From assembly GCF_001522865.1 (NCBI RefSeq), contig NZ_LOWB01000075.1:221876-285875 (forward strand): 64,000 nt of DNA, written 5' to 3'. Positions 8,968-18,770 of this stretch are shown piece after piece. Origin of the DNA: Burkholderia sp. TSV86. GTDB lineage: Bacteria > Pseudomonadota > Gammaproteobacteria > Burkholderiales > Burkholderiaceae. Below the pieces are notes generated by a model. It made no database searches. It saw only the letters and a list, made by a program, of their open reading frames with translations, and had not been told where the DNA came from. The translations under genes and the position numbers were made by a program. The stretch's first letter is position 1. Every line of letters starts with the position of its first letter.

Positions 8968-11034
8968 TTACATCCCGACCGTCACGCGCGTCGTGTTCGC
9001 GCGCTTCAGGCTCCGGTAACGCGCCAGCGCCCAGAGCGGGAAGAATTTCCGATAGCCGTGATAACGCAAATAGAACACGCGCGGAAAGCCTGTTGCGGTA
9101 AAACGCGTTTCGTCCCACAGGCCATGCTCGCGCTGCGTGCCGAGCAGATAATCGACCCCCCGCGCGACGGCCGGATGATTGACCTCGCCCGCCGCCATCA
9201 GGCCGAGCAACGCCCAGGCGGTCTGCGACGACGTGCTCGGCGCACGCTCGTAGCCGCGATAGTCGAGCTTGTAGCTATCGCCGTCCTCGCCCCAGCCGCC
9301 GTCCGGGTTCTGAACCGACAGCAGCCATTGCGCGCCGCGCTTCACGCGCGGGTCGTCATGGCCGAGGCCGGCCGCGTTCAGCGCGCACAGCGCGCTCCAT
9401 GTGCCATAGATGTAGTTCATCCCCCAGCGGCCATACCAGCTGCCGTCGGCTTCCTGCTCGTTCAGCAGATAGTCGAGCGCGCGGCGCGCCGGCTCGCTCG
9501 CGGCAGGCGTTTCGCCCAGTTGCGCGAGCATCGACAAGCAGCGGCCCGACACGTCGGCGGTCGGCGGATCGAGCAGCGCGCCGTGATCCGAGAACGGAAT
9601 GTTGTTCAGATAATGATGGGTGTTCTCCGGCTCGAATGCGCCCCAGCCGCCATCGCTGCTCTGCATGCCGACCACCCATTCGCGCGCGCGCGCGATCGAT
9701 TCGCGGTACACGTTCGGCTGCGCGGCTTGGGCTTGGTCTTGGTCTTGCGCGACCAGGTCCGCAACCCGTTCCTTCGCGACGCGGTCCATCGCCATCGCAA
9801 CCACCGCCGTATCGTCGACATCCGGATAATGCGGATTCGCGTACTGGAACGCCCAGCCGCCTGGGCGCACGTTCGGCCGGCGCACGATCCAGTCGCCACG
9901 CACGTCGAGAATCTGCAGTGGACGCAGCCAGTCGAGCCCGCGCGCGGCCGCGTCGATCGCACGCGCGTCGCCCGTCTCGATCAGCGCGTGCGCGGCCAGC
10001 GATGTATCCCAAACCGGCGACAGGCACGGCTGGCAATACGCCTCGTCGTCGCCGACGACGAGCAATTTTTCGATCGACCGGCGCGCGATCGCGCGGCTCG
10101 GATGATCTTCTGGGTAGCCAAGCGCCGCGTACATCATCACTGCGTTCGCCATGGCCGGATAAATCGCGCCGAGGCCGTCCTCGCCGTTCAGCCGCTCGTC
10201 GACGAACGCAACCGCCTGGTTGATCGCGCGCTCGCGCGAATAGCTCGGCAGCAAGCCGTCGACAAGCCGCAGCACGCCGTCGACCGCACGGAAAAACATG
10301 AACCAGCCGGTGCTTTGATGCGGTTGCTTCGGCAGCAGCCCGGTGTTGACGGGCGGGCTCTTGAACAACTCGTCGATACGCACGCCACGCGGGTTCTTCG
10401 CAATCGGCCGCTTCGCGTTCAGCACGAGAAGCGGCACGATCACGGTACGGGCCCAATACGACACTTTCGACAAATGGAACGGGAACCACTGCGGCAGCAG
10501 CATCACCTCGACCGGCATCATCGGCACCGCATACCACGGCACGACACCATAAAGTGCGAGCTGAATCCGCGTGAACACATTCGACATCTCCGCGCCGCCC
10601 ATCGCGTGGATCGCGCGGCGCGCGCGCTGCATGTGCTCGGCGTTCTCGTCATCGCCGATCACTTTCAGCGCGAAATATGCCTTCACGCTCGCGCTGATGT
10701 TCGGCGCACCGTCGGCAAACAACGGCCAGCCGCCGTCCGGCTGCTGGATGCGGCGCAGATAGCGGGCGATCTTCCGCTCGAGTTCGATATTCGGCGTCTC
10801 GCCCAGATAGTGGACGAGCAGCACGTATTCGGCGGGAATGGTCGAATCGGCTTCCAGCTCGTAGACCCAATGGCCATCCGGGTTCTGCGCGGCGAGCAGC
10901 GCGTCGGTCGCGCGCGCGACGGCAGCGTCGAGCGTGGCGGGCGCGGCGGCGGCCGCAGCCGTTGCAGGTGCCGCGTGCGTATCAACGGACGCATCGGATG
11001 CGTCGAGCGTTTGCATATCGGTCATGTCGTTCAT
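8968..11034 (-). CDS. shc: Squalene-hopene cyclase
   Basis: 688 residues. The catalytic acid motif DVDDTA is present, and QW repeats of the QxxDGGWG kind recur (QSSDGGWGAFEPENTHHYL, QNPDGGWGEDGDSY, QPDGGWPLF), as in SHC/HpnF. The enzyme cyclises squalene to hopene at the inner membrane. I chose the ATG at 11034 (MNDMTDMQ) because GAGAGGGA sits just upstream; an in-frame ATG at 11058 lacks such a site. The first ~40 residues are an Ala-rich leader not seen in the catalytic core. It lies between hpnG and hpnD on the same strand. Confidence 0.95.
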   Translation of the reverse strand: MNDMTDMQTLDASDASVDTHAAPATAAAAAAPATLDAAVARATDALLAAQNPDGHWVYELEADSTIPAEYVLLVHYLGETPNIELERKIARYLRRIQQPDGGWPLFADGAPNISASVKAYFALKVIGDDENAEHMQRARRAIHAMGGAEMSNVFTRIQLALYGVVPWYAVPMMPVEVMLLPQWFPFHLSKVSYWARTVIVPLLVLNAKRPIAKNPRGVRIDELFKSPPVNTGLLPKQPHQSTGWFMFFRAVDGVLRLVDGLLPSYSRERAINQAVAFVDERLNGEDGLGAIYPAMANAVMMYAALGYPEDHPSRAIARRSIEKLLVVGDDEAYCQPCLSPVWDTSLAAHALIETGDARAIDAAARGLDWLRPLQILDVRGDWIVRRPNVRPGGWAFQYANPHYPDVDDTAVVAMAMDRVAKERVADLVAQDQDQAQAAQPNVYRESIARAREWVVGMQSSDGGWGAFEPENTHHYLNNIPFSDHGALLDPPTADVSGRCLSMLAQLGETPAASEPARRALDYLLNEQEADGSWYGRWGMNYIYGTWSALCALNAAGLGHDDPRVKRGAQWLLSVQNPDGGWGEDGDSYKLDYRGYERAPSTSSQTAWALLGLMAAGEVNHPAVARGVDYLLGTQREHGLWDETRFTATGFPRVFYLRYHGYRKFFPLWALARYRSLKRANTTRVTVGM

Positions 11035-11220
11035 CGGTCCCTCTCTCATTGCCGGCACGCGCGTCCAGCCAGTTCACCGGATTCGGACGCGTGCCCGTTG
11101 CCGCGGGTCGGCCTGCGGCCGTCCAGACGCCCGCGAACGTCCGCCTCGGCACACACTCGCGCATGCCAGGGCATGGCGCTCGCCACGCAGGCTGCGTGAA
11201 GTAGCGCCTGTTACATCGGA

Positions 11221-12075
11221 TCAAAACAATGCGTAGCGCGCCGCGAGCAGCAGCATGCGCGCGCGCGGCTTGCGCAGCGGTGCGCGCGGCGGCGCGAATC
11301 CGCGTGCCACCGCAGCTTCGAGAATCAGCCGGTAGGCGCCCGACATAATGCGCGGCGCACGCACCTGCACACGGGGCGATGCGTCCATTACCGCGTCGGC
11401 CTGCGCGAAATGCCGCTGCGCGCGCTCGACGAGCGTCGCGCATACGCGCGGCAACGCCGGGTCGCGCGCGATCGTGCGCGGATCGGGATCGGCAAGCGCG
11501 ATTCCCTCGCGCGCGAGCAGCTCGCGCGGCAGATAGCAGCGGTTGATCGCCGCATCGTCGTCGATGTCGCGCAAGATGTTCGTCAGTTGCAGCGCGCGGC
11601 CAAGGTGGTGCGACAGCAGCCGGCCCGGCTCGTCCGGCATCCCGAAAATCCTCACCGATAGCCGCCCGGCCGCACTCGCGACGCGGTCGCAATACAAATC
11701 GAGCGTCGCGTCGTCCGGCGCGCAGATATCCTCGGCCGCGTCCATCGCCATCCCGTCGATCATCGCGTGAAAATCGTCGCGCCGCAGCCCGAATTTCTCG
11801 ATCTCGCGCGTGAGCGGCACAAGCGACGCACGCGGGCGGCCCGCGTAGCAAGCGTCGATGTCGGCGCGCCAGCGCTCGAGCTGCGCCGCGCGCTCAGCGC
11901 GCGAGCCGCCTTCGTCGGCGATGTCGTCAACCGCGCGGCAAAACGCGTACACCTGGAACATCGCGTCACGCTGCCCGGCGGGCAGGATGCGCATCGCAAG
12001 ATAGAAAGAGCTGCCCGATGTGACGGCAGCGGCGTCGGTTTCGGTATCGTCCACGACGGGATTGGAAACGGCCAA
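11221..12075 (-). CDS. hpnD: Presqualene diphosphate synthase HpnD
   Basis: 284 residues from a TTG at 12075, chosen because GGAG lies six bases upstream and the protein then begins near the usual family start. Both aspartate-rich magnesium sites are visible: YAFCRAVDDIADE and LTNILRDIDDDAAINRCYLP. HpnD condenses two farnesyl diphosphates to presqualene diphosphate, the first committed step to squalene in bacteria with HpnCDE. HpnC and HpnE are not in this window. The gap of about 190 bases to shc suggests separate promoter elements or a leader. Family call firm; start codon probable. Confidence 0.9.
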   Translation of the reverse strand: MAVSNPVVDDTETDAAAVTSGSSFYLAMRILPAGQRDAMFQVYAFCRAVDDIADEGGSRAERAAQLERWRADIDACYAGRPRASLVPLTREIEKFGLRRDDFHAMIDGMAMDAAEDICAPDDATLDLYCDRVASAAGRLSVRIFGMPDEPGRLLSHHLGRALQLTNILRDIDDDAAINRCYLPRELLAREGIALADPDPRTIARDPALPRVCATLVERAQRHFAQADAVMDASPRVQVRAPRIMSGAYRLILEAAVARGFAPPRAPLRKPRARMLLLAARYALF

Positions 12076-12353
12076 GACGAGCTCCGCTAAGGCGCCCTTG
12101 CGGGGCGATTGAAGAAGCCATGCCCGGCTGGGGATGGTAAATGCGTGCGAGATACGCGAACGATCGGCGCAGACAGGCACAAATTACCGGCGGGAAGCCG
12201 GAATTGGCCGAGAGTATAGCAATCTTTGACAGTCGATGCCGCCCGATTCGCCCGGCCGCGCAATCCGTTGTGCCCCGGTAAGATGCGCACACAGGCAAAC
12301 GGCCGCGCTGGCCGCCGCCGATCAACATAATCACGAAACCTAGAGAGACTGCC

Positions 12354-13271
12354 TTGCCAATCGAACCGCACAACGCAGCGCCTGCTGCCACTCGCCACGC
12401 CGCGCCGGCATCCGAGCCGCCGGCTGCGCCATTCGTGCTCGTGCACGGCGCCTGGCATGGCGCATGGGCCTATTCACGCGTGATCCCCGCGCTGGCTGCC
12501 CACGGCCATGCGGCCATCGCCGGCGATTTGCCCGCGCACGGCGCCAATGCGCGCTTTCCCGCATCGTTCTTCAAGCGTCCGCTCGACGCGGCCGCGTTCG
12601 CGAGCGAGCCGTCGCCCGTCGCGAGCACGACGCTCGACGATTACGTCGACCATGTGCTGCACACCATCGATCAGGCCCGCGCGCTCGGTCATGAGCGGGT
12701 CGTGCTCGTCGGCCATAGCATGGGCGGCCTCGCGGTCACGCTGGCCGCCGAGCGCGCGCCGCAGAAAATCGCCAAGCTCGTTTACCTGGCGGCATTCATG
12801 CCCACGGCGGGCACGACAGCGCTCGACTACACGCGCGGGCCGGAAAATCGCGGCGAGATGCTCGGCGCGCTGATGATGGCCAGCCCGATAACAACCGGCG
12901 CGCTGCGGCTGGACCCGCACAGCGACGATCCGGCCTATCGTGCCGCCGCCAAGCGCGCGCTCTGCGACGACGCGGCCGACGCCGATTACACCGCGTTCGG
13001 CCGTCTACTGAGCTGCGACACTCCCGCCGCGCCGTTCGCGGCGCGCATCGAGACGACGTCCGGGCGCTGGGGCGCGATCGAGCGCCACTACATCCGGTGC
13101 CTGCGCGACCATACGTTGCTGCCGGCGTTGCAGCAGCGTTTCATCGACGAAGCAGACGCGCTCACACCCGACAACCGGACGCATGTGCACGCGCTCGACA
13201 GCAGTCATTCGCCGTTCATCTCGCAGCCGCAACGGCTCGCCGACCTGCTGGCCGACATCGCCCGAAGCTGA
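12354..13271 (+). CDS. Alpha/beta hydrolase, methylesterase/hydroxynitrile lyase-like
   Basis: 305 residues, apparently from a TTG. FVLVHGAWHGAWAYSRVIP carries the oxyanion-hole HG, VVLVGHSMGGLAV the nucleophile serine, and DSSHSPFISQP the catalytic histidine with the spacing seen in plant salicylate methylesterases and hydroxynitrile lyases. Several Burkholderia genomes carry such esterases of unknown substrate. It is divergent from hpnD, with 278 bases between the starts. The first ~25 residues are an Ala/Pro-rich extension, so a later start cannot be excluded. Confidence 0.8.
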   Translation: MPIEPHNAAPAATRHAAPASEPPAAPFVLVHGAWHGAWAYSRVIPALAAHGHAAIAGDLPAHGANARFPASFFKRPLDAAAFASEPSPVASTTLDDYVDHVLHTIDQARALGHERVVLVGHSMGGLAVTLAAERAPQKIAKLVYLAAFMPTAGTTALDYTRGPENRGEMLGALMMASPITTGALRLDPHSDDPAYRAAAKRALCDDAADADYTAFGRLLSCDTPAAPFAARIETTSGRWGAIERHYIRCLRDHTLLPALQQRFIDEADALTPDNRTHVHALDSSHSPFISQPQRLADLLADIARS

Positions 13272-13324
13272 CGCGGGCCGCCGGCGCCCGCCCGGCAACC
13301 GGTCACGTTCATTGATGGCGGGCG

Positions 13325-14260
13325 CTAGCTGAACGCGACCGAACAATTGCGCCCTTGCCGCTTCGCGCGGTAAAGCGCAGCGTCAGCCTGGTTGACGAGC
13401 GTTTCGTGCGTGAGGGTGCCGGGGCGCGCGGCCGCGCCGCCGACGCTCGCCGTCACCGGCACCCGCGCGCCCTCCGCATCGAACGGCGCGCTGCCGATCG
13501 CCTGCCGTATCTTTTCGGCAACGCTCATCGCCTCGTCGAGCGACGTGCAAGGCAGCAGCAGCGCGAATTCCTCGCCGCCGAAACGGCCAAACGTATCTTG
13601 TGATCGCACCACGTCCGCGACGCGGCGCGCCATCACGCGCAACACGTTGTCGCCAACGACGTGGCCGAAACGGTCGTTGATCGTCTTGAAGTGGTCGAGA
13701 TCGAACAGCAGCACCGACAAATTGCCGCCATAACGCTGCCAGCGCGTGAACTCGTCGCTGAGCCGCGCTTCGAAGAAGCGCCGGTTCGCGATGCCGGTGA
13801 GCCCGTCGAGGTTCGCATATTCCTGCAGCTTCGCGACCGCCTCCTCCCGCTCGCGCTGCATCACGCTGACGTGCGTGACATCGGCGATCGTCACGCACAC
13901 CGCCTCGACTTCGCGGCCGCGCGTGATCGGCACGAACGTGCAGTCCTGCTGCATGAAATCGACGCCGCCCGTGATCGGCCGGTCGTGATCGAAGCGAAAC
14001 AGATACGGCCGCTGCTCCCACGAACTGAACGCGAAGCTGCCGAGCTGGAACACGCTTTCGAGCTTACGCGCGAGCCACGCGCGCGGCAGTTGGGGAAAGC
14101 AATCGAACAGGTTGCGCCCGATCACGTCGGCCGCCGCGACGCCGCTATGATCGTGCATGAACCGATTCCACATCAGCACGTTCATCGCACGGTCGAGCAC
14201 GAAAATGCCAAAGCTGACTCGTTCGATGACAAGATCGCTCAGCGAAGGATGAGGGTTCAT
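13325..14260 (-). CDS. PAS-GGDEF diguanylate cyclase
   Basis: 311 residues. A PAS domain spans about residues 8-130 (GIFVLDRAMNVLMWNRFM), a short helix leads to the GGDEF domain (DGLTGIANRRFFE opening, active-site GGEEF near residue 230). The active-site loop and the metal-binding LLFDLDHFKTIND are intact, so it should make cyclic di-GMP. The ATG overlaps the TGA of the upstream CheC-like gene (ATGA), so it is translationally coupled to it and co-transcribed with the receiver gene. No membrane helix, so a cytoplasmic sensor. Confidence 0.93.
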   Translation of the reverse strand: MNPHPSLSDLVIERVSFGIFVLDRAMNVLMWNRFMHDHSGVAAADVIGRNLFDCFPQLPRAWLARKLESVFQLGSFAFSSWEQRPYLFRFDHDRPITGGVDFMQQDCTFVPITRGREVEAVCVTIADVTHVSVMQREREEAVAKLQEYANLDGLTGIANRRFFEARLSDEFTRWQRYGGNLSVLLFDLDHFKTINDRFGHVVGDNVLRVMARRVADVVRSQDTFGRFGGEEFALLLPCTSLDEAMSVAEKIRQAIGSAPFDAEGARVPVTASVGGAAARPGTLTHETLVNQADAALYRAKRQGRNCSVAFS

Positions 14261-14877
14261 AAACTGGACAGCAGGGAATCGAGCGCGTCGCTCATCTGGT
14301 GGATCGAATCTTCCGCAAGCAGCATCACGAAGTGGGGGCGGAAGCTATCGTCGGCCACACCGAAATTCACCTCGAGCAGCAGCGTCTCGCGCCACGCGAG
14401 CACGTTGGGCGGGAACACGTCGTCGAACGTAACGTTCGTGCCGAGCAGCCCCGGCGGCGAAAATACGGGCGTGCGGCCCAGCTCGTCGAGAATCGCGGAC
14501 ACGCATGCGCCCATCAGCACGTTTGCCACATCGAACACGAACTCGGCCTGCGTGAGCGCTTCCCACGCGTCATCGTCGTAGGCGTCGAACAGCAGCGCCA
14601 AGCGTTCGACTTCCGAGCTGCGGCAAAGCATCAGCGCCTCGCCCTTGATATCCGAACGAAAGCCCTGGCGCACGGCGGTCACGTTATCGTCGATACCCGT
14701 CATGTCGCGCAGCACGCGGCAAACGTCGGCCGAGCGCACGACGCGCACGCGCGGCACCGAAAGCTCGATGAAAGTGCCGAAAAGCAGCGCGAGGCGCGCC
14801 GCCGCGCGCCCCATCGCAAGGTTGGCGATCTCCTGCAATGCGTCGCGCTGCTCCGCCGTCAACATCGTGTCAACCAT
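14257..14877 (-). CDS. CheC/CheX-family phosphatase-like protein
   Basis: 206 residues. Two CheC phosphatase signatures are present: EIANLAMGRAA (ExxN) near residue 15 and DVANVLMGACVSAI (DxxN) near residue 118. CheC-type enzymes dephosphorylate CheY-like receivers. Start at 14877 gives ATGGTTGA, overlapping the stop of the receiver gene by 8 bases; the downstream GGDEF gene overlaps its stop by 4. A receiver, its likely phosphatase and a diguanylate cyclase are thus locked in one operon, a compact phosphosignal-to-c-di-GMP circuit. Confidence 0.85.
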   Translation of the reverse strand: MVDTMLTAEQRDALQEIANLAMGRAAARLALLFGTFIELSVPRVRVVRSADVCRVLRDMTGIDDNVTAVRQGFRSDIKGEALMLCRSSEVERLALLFDAYDDDAWEALTQAEFVFDVANVLMGACVSAILDELGRTPVFSPPGLLGTNVTFDDVFPPNVLAWRETLLLEVNFGVADDSFRPHFVMLLAEDSIHQMSDALDSLLSSL

Positions 14878-15238
14878 ACAACCCATACTCCTTGAGAATG
14901 GGCAGCAAAGCTTCCGGCGTGACAGGCTTCGCAACGAATGCCGCCGCGCCCAACTCGCGCACGCGCGCTTGCGCCTTCGGCTGGATATCGGCGGAAACGA
15001 CAATCACGAACGTGTTCAGATCCTCATCGCGCAACGCCTCGAGCACCTGATAGCCGCTCATGTCGGGCATCGTCAAATCGAGAAACATCACCGACGCCTT
15101 GCCGTCGCGATACAGCGTCAGCGCCTCTTGGCCGTTCGACGCATAGGTCACGTCGACATCCCAGTCTGCCGGCAGCGCCTTGGTCAGCAGCTTGCGCGCA
15201 AGCAGAGAATCATCGGCGATCACAATCGGCAGAGGCAT
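14870..15238 (-). CDS. Single-domain response regulator (CheY-like)
   Basis: 122 residues if translation starts at MPLPIVIADDSLL (15238); a TTG at 15316 would add 26 residues. The acidic pair (ADDS), the phosphorylated aspartate in VMFLDLTMPDMSG, the threonine/serine position (VVSADIQ) and the conserved lysine (VAKPVTPEALL) are all present. There is no output domain, so it should act through protein contact, plausibly with the CheC-like protein and the GGDEF protein encoded directly downstream. The divergent hybrid kinase gene could feed it phosphate. Confidence 0.88.
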   Translation of the reverse strand: MPLPIVIADDSLLARKLLTKALPADWDVDVTYASNGQEALTLYRDGKASVMFLDLTMPDMSGYQVLEALRDEDLNTFVIVVSADIQPKAQARVRELGAAAFVAKPVTPEALLPILKEYGLYG

Positions 15239-15357
15239 AGCAGTCGCGGCGGTAAGCGGAGTCGTCTGCCTCGCGTTAACGACGATTCGCCGCGCATCTT
15301 TAGGAAGAAGCGACAAGCGGTAATACGAGGCACGGGCCTCGCCCGGGCATCACGGGC

Positions 15358-15388
15358 GAATTCCGCATAGGGAGGTGATGCGGAATTC
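15358..15388. promoter_or_regulatory. Perfect 11-bp inverted repeat upstream of the receiver operon
   Basis: GAATTCCGCAT (15358-15368) and ATGCGGAATTC (15378-15388) flank nine bases. It lies in the gap of nearly 390 bases between the receiver operon and the hybrid kinase, a place where an operator would serve both. It could also form an RNA hairpin, but no T-run follows. The rest of the gap is AT-rich and I see no gene in it. Confidence 0.5.
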
Positions 15389-15625
15389 TCAGAGTAAACC
15401 CGGTGCGTTGCAACTCGCCGTTTTTTCCGGTCAGAACAGAATTGATTAACTCGAATTCGAATCCGGGAATAGCTCGAATTGTTTTCGCGATAACCACGCA
15501 AATTATTCCTTTGCTTACGTTTGCGCTTTTGGATTCGTCGCTGTTTGCGGCGTCGCGCACAATCGTCGAAAAAAACACCATCGCGCATGCCGCGCCGGGG
15601 TCCCGAGGGCGTGCGCGAGTCGTTT

Positions 15626-18016
15626 ATGATGCCGATCAAGCTCTTTCGCAATCGATCGATCATGACGCCCGAACGGCCCGACGCCTCCCGACCAACTCCG
15701 CCCGACGCAGATTGGGAGGATGACGCGTCGTTCGCCGCCGCACCCGAGCAGGATTTCGCGATGCGGCGCATTACGCTGATCGTGATGCTTGTTGCCGCAA
15801 TCGTGCTGCCATGCATTTATGTTGCGGTCATGGCGTACAACGATCTGCGCACGCGCGAAGCAACCGCGCGCGACGTGACAATGCGCACCGCACGCGTCGC
15901 CGAAGAGCACGCGCTGAAGGTGTTCGATCTGTCGGAGACGCTCGATGCGCGCATCGTCGATCTCGTTCAGGATCTCGGCGACAACACGATTCGCACTGCC
16001 GAAGCCGATATTCACGATGCGCTTAATACGATCGGCGGCGGCTATCCGCAGGTCGCGTCGGTGTCGATCTTCGGCGCGAGCGGGATGCTGCTCGCGAACA
16101 GCCTCTATTACCCGGCGCCTTATGCATCGATCGCGAATCGCGACGATTTCGTCGGCATCCGCGACGGCAAGGTGACGGAGCACATCTCGCGGGTAATGCC
16201 GGGGCCGGCCAGGGCGCCAAACTCCGGGCCCGTGTTCAATACCGGCGTCGCGCGCCGCCATAGCAACGGGACGTTCGCGGGCATGGTGTCGATCGCGTTG
16301 AAAGCGTCATATTTCGTCGCGTTCTATCGCGATCTGCTGGGCGGCGCGAATACGCCGATGACGATGTCGCTCACGCGCAGCAACGATGAAGTGCTCGTGT
16401 CCTACCCGCCCGCGCCGCACGGCGCGGCAGCCGGCGGCGGGGCAAGCAACGGCCCCGGCCATGCGACGGCCGGCGGCGATTCCGCCGCGCAGCCCGGCAA
16501 TGTCCGCAACGAGCACCGAGCCGGCGTCATGCGCGTGAAGCGCGACGGCGACAGCGAGATCGTCGCGTATCGGCAAGTCGGCGGCTATCCGGTATTCGTG
16601 TCGTGCGCGTACCGGACGTCCGCGATCCGCCGAGCCTGGTATGAATACTTGAGCGTGCTTTTCATTTCGATGTTCGCGCCGTCCGCCGCGCTATGGAGCG
16701 TGATCTGGCTGTCGCTCAAACGGCTGCGGGCGGAAGAGCAGGCGTGGGAGCGCTGGCAGGCCGAAGCGTCGATGCGGCGCTCGATCGAATCGGCGTATCG
16801 GCAATCGCGCAAGATGGAGGCGCTCGGCAATCTCGTCGGCAGCGTCGCGCACGATTTCAACAACCTGCTGATGATCATTTCGAGCAACACGCAGATCGTC
16901 CGGCGGCGCGGCGTTCAGCATCTCGACACGGAGCTGGCCGCAATCGAGCGCGCGCTGAAGAACGGGCAGTCGCTCACGCGGCAGTTGCTCGGCGTCGCGC
17001 GCAAGCAGCCGCTGCGCAACGAGACCATCGATGTCGCGCAGTGGCTCGCGTCGTGCCGCGAATTGCTGAAGACATCGCTCGGCTCGAAATCGTCGCTCGT
17101 CGTCGATACGCAGCCGGATCTGTGGCCGGTACGGATCGACGTCGCGGAACTCGAACTCGCGATGATCAACCTCTCCGTCAATGCGCGCGACGCCATGCCG
17201 CAGGGCGGCTGCTTTACGATCCGCGCGCACAACATCACCTTTCGCCGCGAGGACGGCTTTCCGCTAACAGGCGACTTCGTGCAGATCTCGGTGGAGGATA
17301 CCGGGCGCGGCATGCCGCCCGACGTGCTGGCGCGCGCGTTCGAGCCGCTTTTCACGACCAAGGCAAACGGAATGGGCACCGGGCTCGGCCTGCCGCAGGT
17401 ATTCGCGTTCTGCGAACGCTCGGGCGGCCTGGCGACGATCGACAGCAAAGTAGGCGCCGGCACGTCGGTTCGCCTTTATCTGCCGCGCACCGCGGCAGCC
17501 GCCGCAAAGGCGGCGAATACGGACGGCGGCGCGGGCAACAGCATCAATGCGGGCGCGAGCGGGTGCGCGGCCCATGCGGCCGGCAATCAGGCAAAGACGT
17601 CCGCTGGACTGAGAATTCTGCTCGTCGAGGACAACGGCGAAGTCGCGGCGGGCACCGAAGCGCTGCTCGAACTGCTCGGCCACCAGATCACGCACGCATC
17701 GAACGCGGACGATGCGCTACGGATGCTGAATCAAACGGACGCGAATCCTTCGGCACCTCGCGCGTTCGATCTCGTGATCTCCGATATCCATATGCCGGGT
17801 ACGCTGAACGGCCTCGACCTCGCCGAAGCCATCGAACGCGCCGACACGAAGCTGCCGGTCATCCTGATTACCGGCTATGCGAAGGAATTCGACCGGACCC
17901 GCCATGTCAACGCGCGCTTGCTGTCAAAGCCGTTCGATATCGCGCTCCTCGACGGCATGCTTCAGACGATCCAGCAAGAGCGCGACGCACGGCCTGCCGC
18001 TCAAGCGAGCGATTGA
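15626..18016 (+). CDS. Membrane-bound hybrid sensor histidine kinase
   Basis: About 796 residues from the ATG at 15626; an ATG at 15662 is equally possible and no strong ribosome site separates them. Order of parts: a membrane helix (LIVMLVAAIVLPCIYVAVMAYND), a periplasmic sensor region of roughly 260 residues resembling a double Cache domain with a Gly/Ala-rich insertion, a second helix, a dimerisation domain with the phospho-histidine in VAHDFNNLLM, an HATPase with NLSVNARDAM, DTGRGM and GTGLGLPQ, and a C-terminal receiver with the aspartate in VISDIHMPG. All catalytic residues are visible. Hybrid kinases of the HDFNN class usually hand phosphate on to separate regulators; the divergent receiver gene is the nearest candidate. 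Confidence 0.9.
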   Translation: MMPIKLFRNRSIMTPERPDASRPTPPDADWEDDASFAAAPEQDFAMRRITLIVMLVAAIVLPCIYVAVMAYNDLRTREATARDVTMRTARVAEEHALKVFDLSETLDARIVDLVQDLGDNTIRTAEADIHDALNTIGGGYPQVASVSIFGASGMLLANSLYYPAPYASIANRDDFVGIRDGKVTEHISRVMPGPARAPNSGPVFNTGVARRHSNGTFAGMVSIALKASYFVAFYRDLLGGANTPMTMSLTRSNDEVLVSYPPAPHGAAAGGGASNGPGHATAGGDSAAQPGNVRNEHRAGVMRVKRDGDSEIVAYRQVGGYPVFVSCAYRTSAIRRAWYEYLSVLFISMFAPSAALWSVIWLSLKRLRAEEQAWERWQAEASMRRSIESAYRQSRKMEALGNLVGSVAHDFNNLLMIISSNTQIVRRRGVQHLDTELAAIERALKNGQSLTRQLLGVARKQPLRNETIDVAQWLASCRELLKTSLGSKSSLVVDTQPDLWPVRIDVAELELAMINLSVNARDAMPQGGCFTIRAHNITFRREDGFPLTGDFVQISVEDTGRGMPPDVLARAFEPLFTTKANGMGTGLGLPQVFAFCERSGGLATIDSKVGAGTSVRLYLPRTAAAAAKAANTDGGAGNSINAGASGCAAHAAGNQAKTSAGLRILLVEDNGEVAAGTEALLELLGHQITHASNADDALRMLNQTDANPSAPRAFDLVISDIHMPGTLNGLDLAEAIERADTKLPVILITGYAKEFDRTRHVNARLLSKPFDIALLDGMLQTIQQERDARPAAQASD

Positions 18017-18085
18017 GCGGCAAGCGGCAGTGGTGGTTTTCGCGGTGACAAGCGCGGTTTGCCGGCCCGTGCGTGCGCCGTCAGG

Positions 18086-18643
18086 TCAAATCGATTTTGC
18101 GTGCAGGCGCACCCAGCCCGCGTAGCGGTCGACGAAACCTTGCAGGAATTTACGCGTATCGTCATTGACGATATTGCCCTGCGCATCGATTCGCGACGGA
18201 TCATGCCGGATGAACATCTCGGGTTGGCCGAGCGTGGGCGCATCGAAATAGGCGAGCACGTTGCGCAGATGCTGCTGCGACAGCGCGGTGCCCGTCGCGC
18301 CGGGCGACGTGCCGAGCACGGCGGCCGGCTTGCCGGCCCATGAATTGCTGCCCCACGGGCGCGAGCCCCAATCGAGCGCGTTCTTCAGCACGCCGGGAAT
18401 CGAGCGGTTGTACTCGGGCGTGACGAACAACAAGCCCTGCGCCGCTTCGATCGATTGTTTGAAGCGTTTCGCAACTTCGGGAAAATCCGCATCGTAATCC
18501 TGACTGTACAACGGCAGTTCGCCGATCTCGACCGACTCGAACGACAGGTCGGCCGGCGCGAGCGACATCACGGCTTTCGCGAGCGCGCGGTTTGACGATT
18601 CGCGCCGCAGGCTGCCGACGATCACTGCAATACGATAAGTCAT
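18086..18643 (-). CDS. NADPH-dependent FMN reductase
   Basis: 185 residues of the flavodoxin-like FMN_red family (chromate/quinone reductase, ChrR-like). IAVIVGSLRRESSNRALAKA is the phosphate-binding loop for FMN and TPEYNRSIPGVLKNALDW is the family signature. It should reduce quinones or azo compounds with NADPH in the cytosol. An AGGAG-like site sits before the ATG. It stands alone, convergent with the hybrid kinase. Confidence 0.92.
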   Translation of the reverse strand: MTYRIAVIVGSLRRESSNRALAKAVMSLAPADLSFESVEIGELPLYSQDYDADFPEVAKRFKQSIEAAQGLLFVTPEYNRSIPGVLKNALDWGSRPWGSNSWAGKPAAVLGTSPGATGTALSQQHLRNVLAYFDAPTLGQPEMFIRHDPSRIDAQGNIVNDDTRKFLQGFVDRYAGWVRLHAKSI

Positions 18644-18770
18644 CAGAATCTCCTTCCGTTCAGTTGAGAATCGTTAGTATTACTTGTCGGTCGCGTAATA
18701 AACGGCCTTTTTGTTGGCAAACCCACTTTTGCCCCGACACGTCGGGGCTTCACAGTGGATTTCCACAAAG

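Noticed and set aside
8890..11199. 769-codon plus-strand frame opposite hpnG and shc
   Set aside because: Composition typical of an antisense shadow; the minus strand encodes full HpnG and squalene-hopene cyclase.
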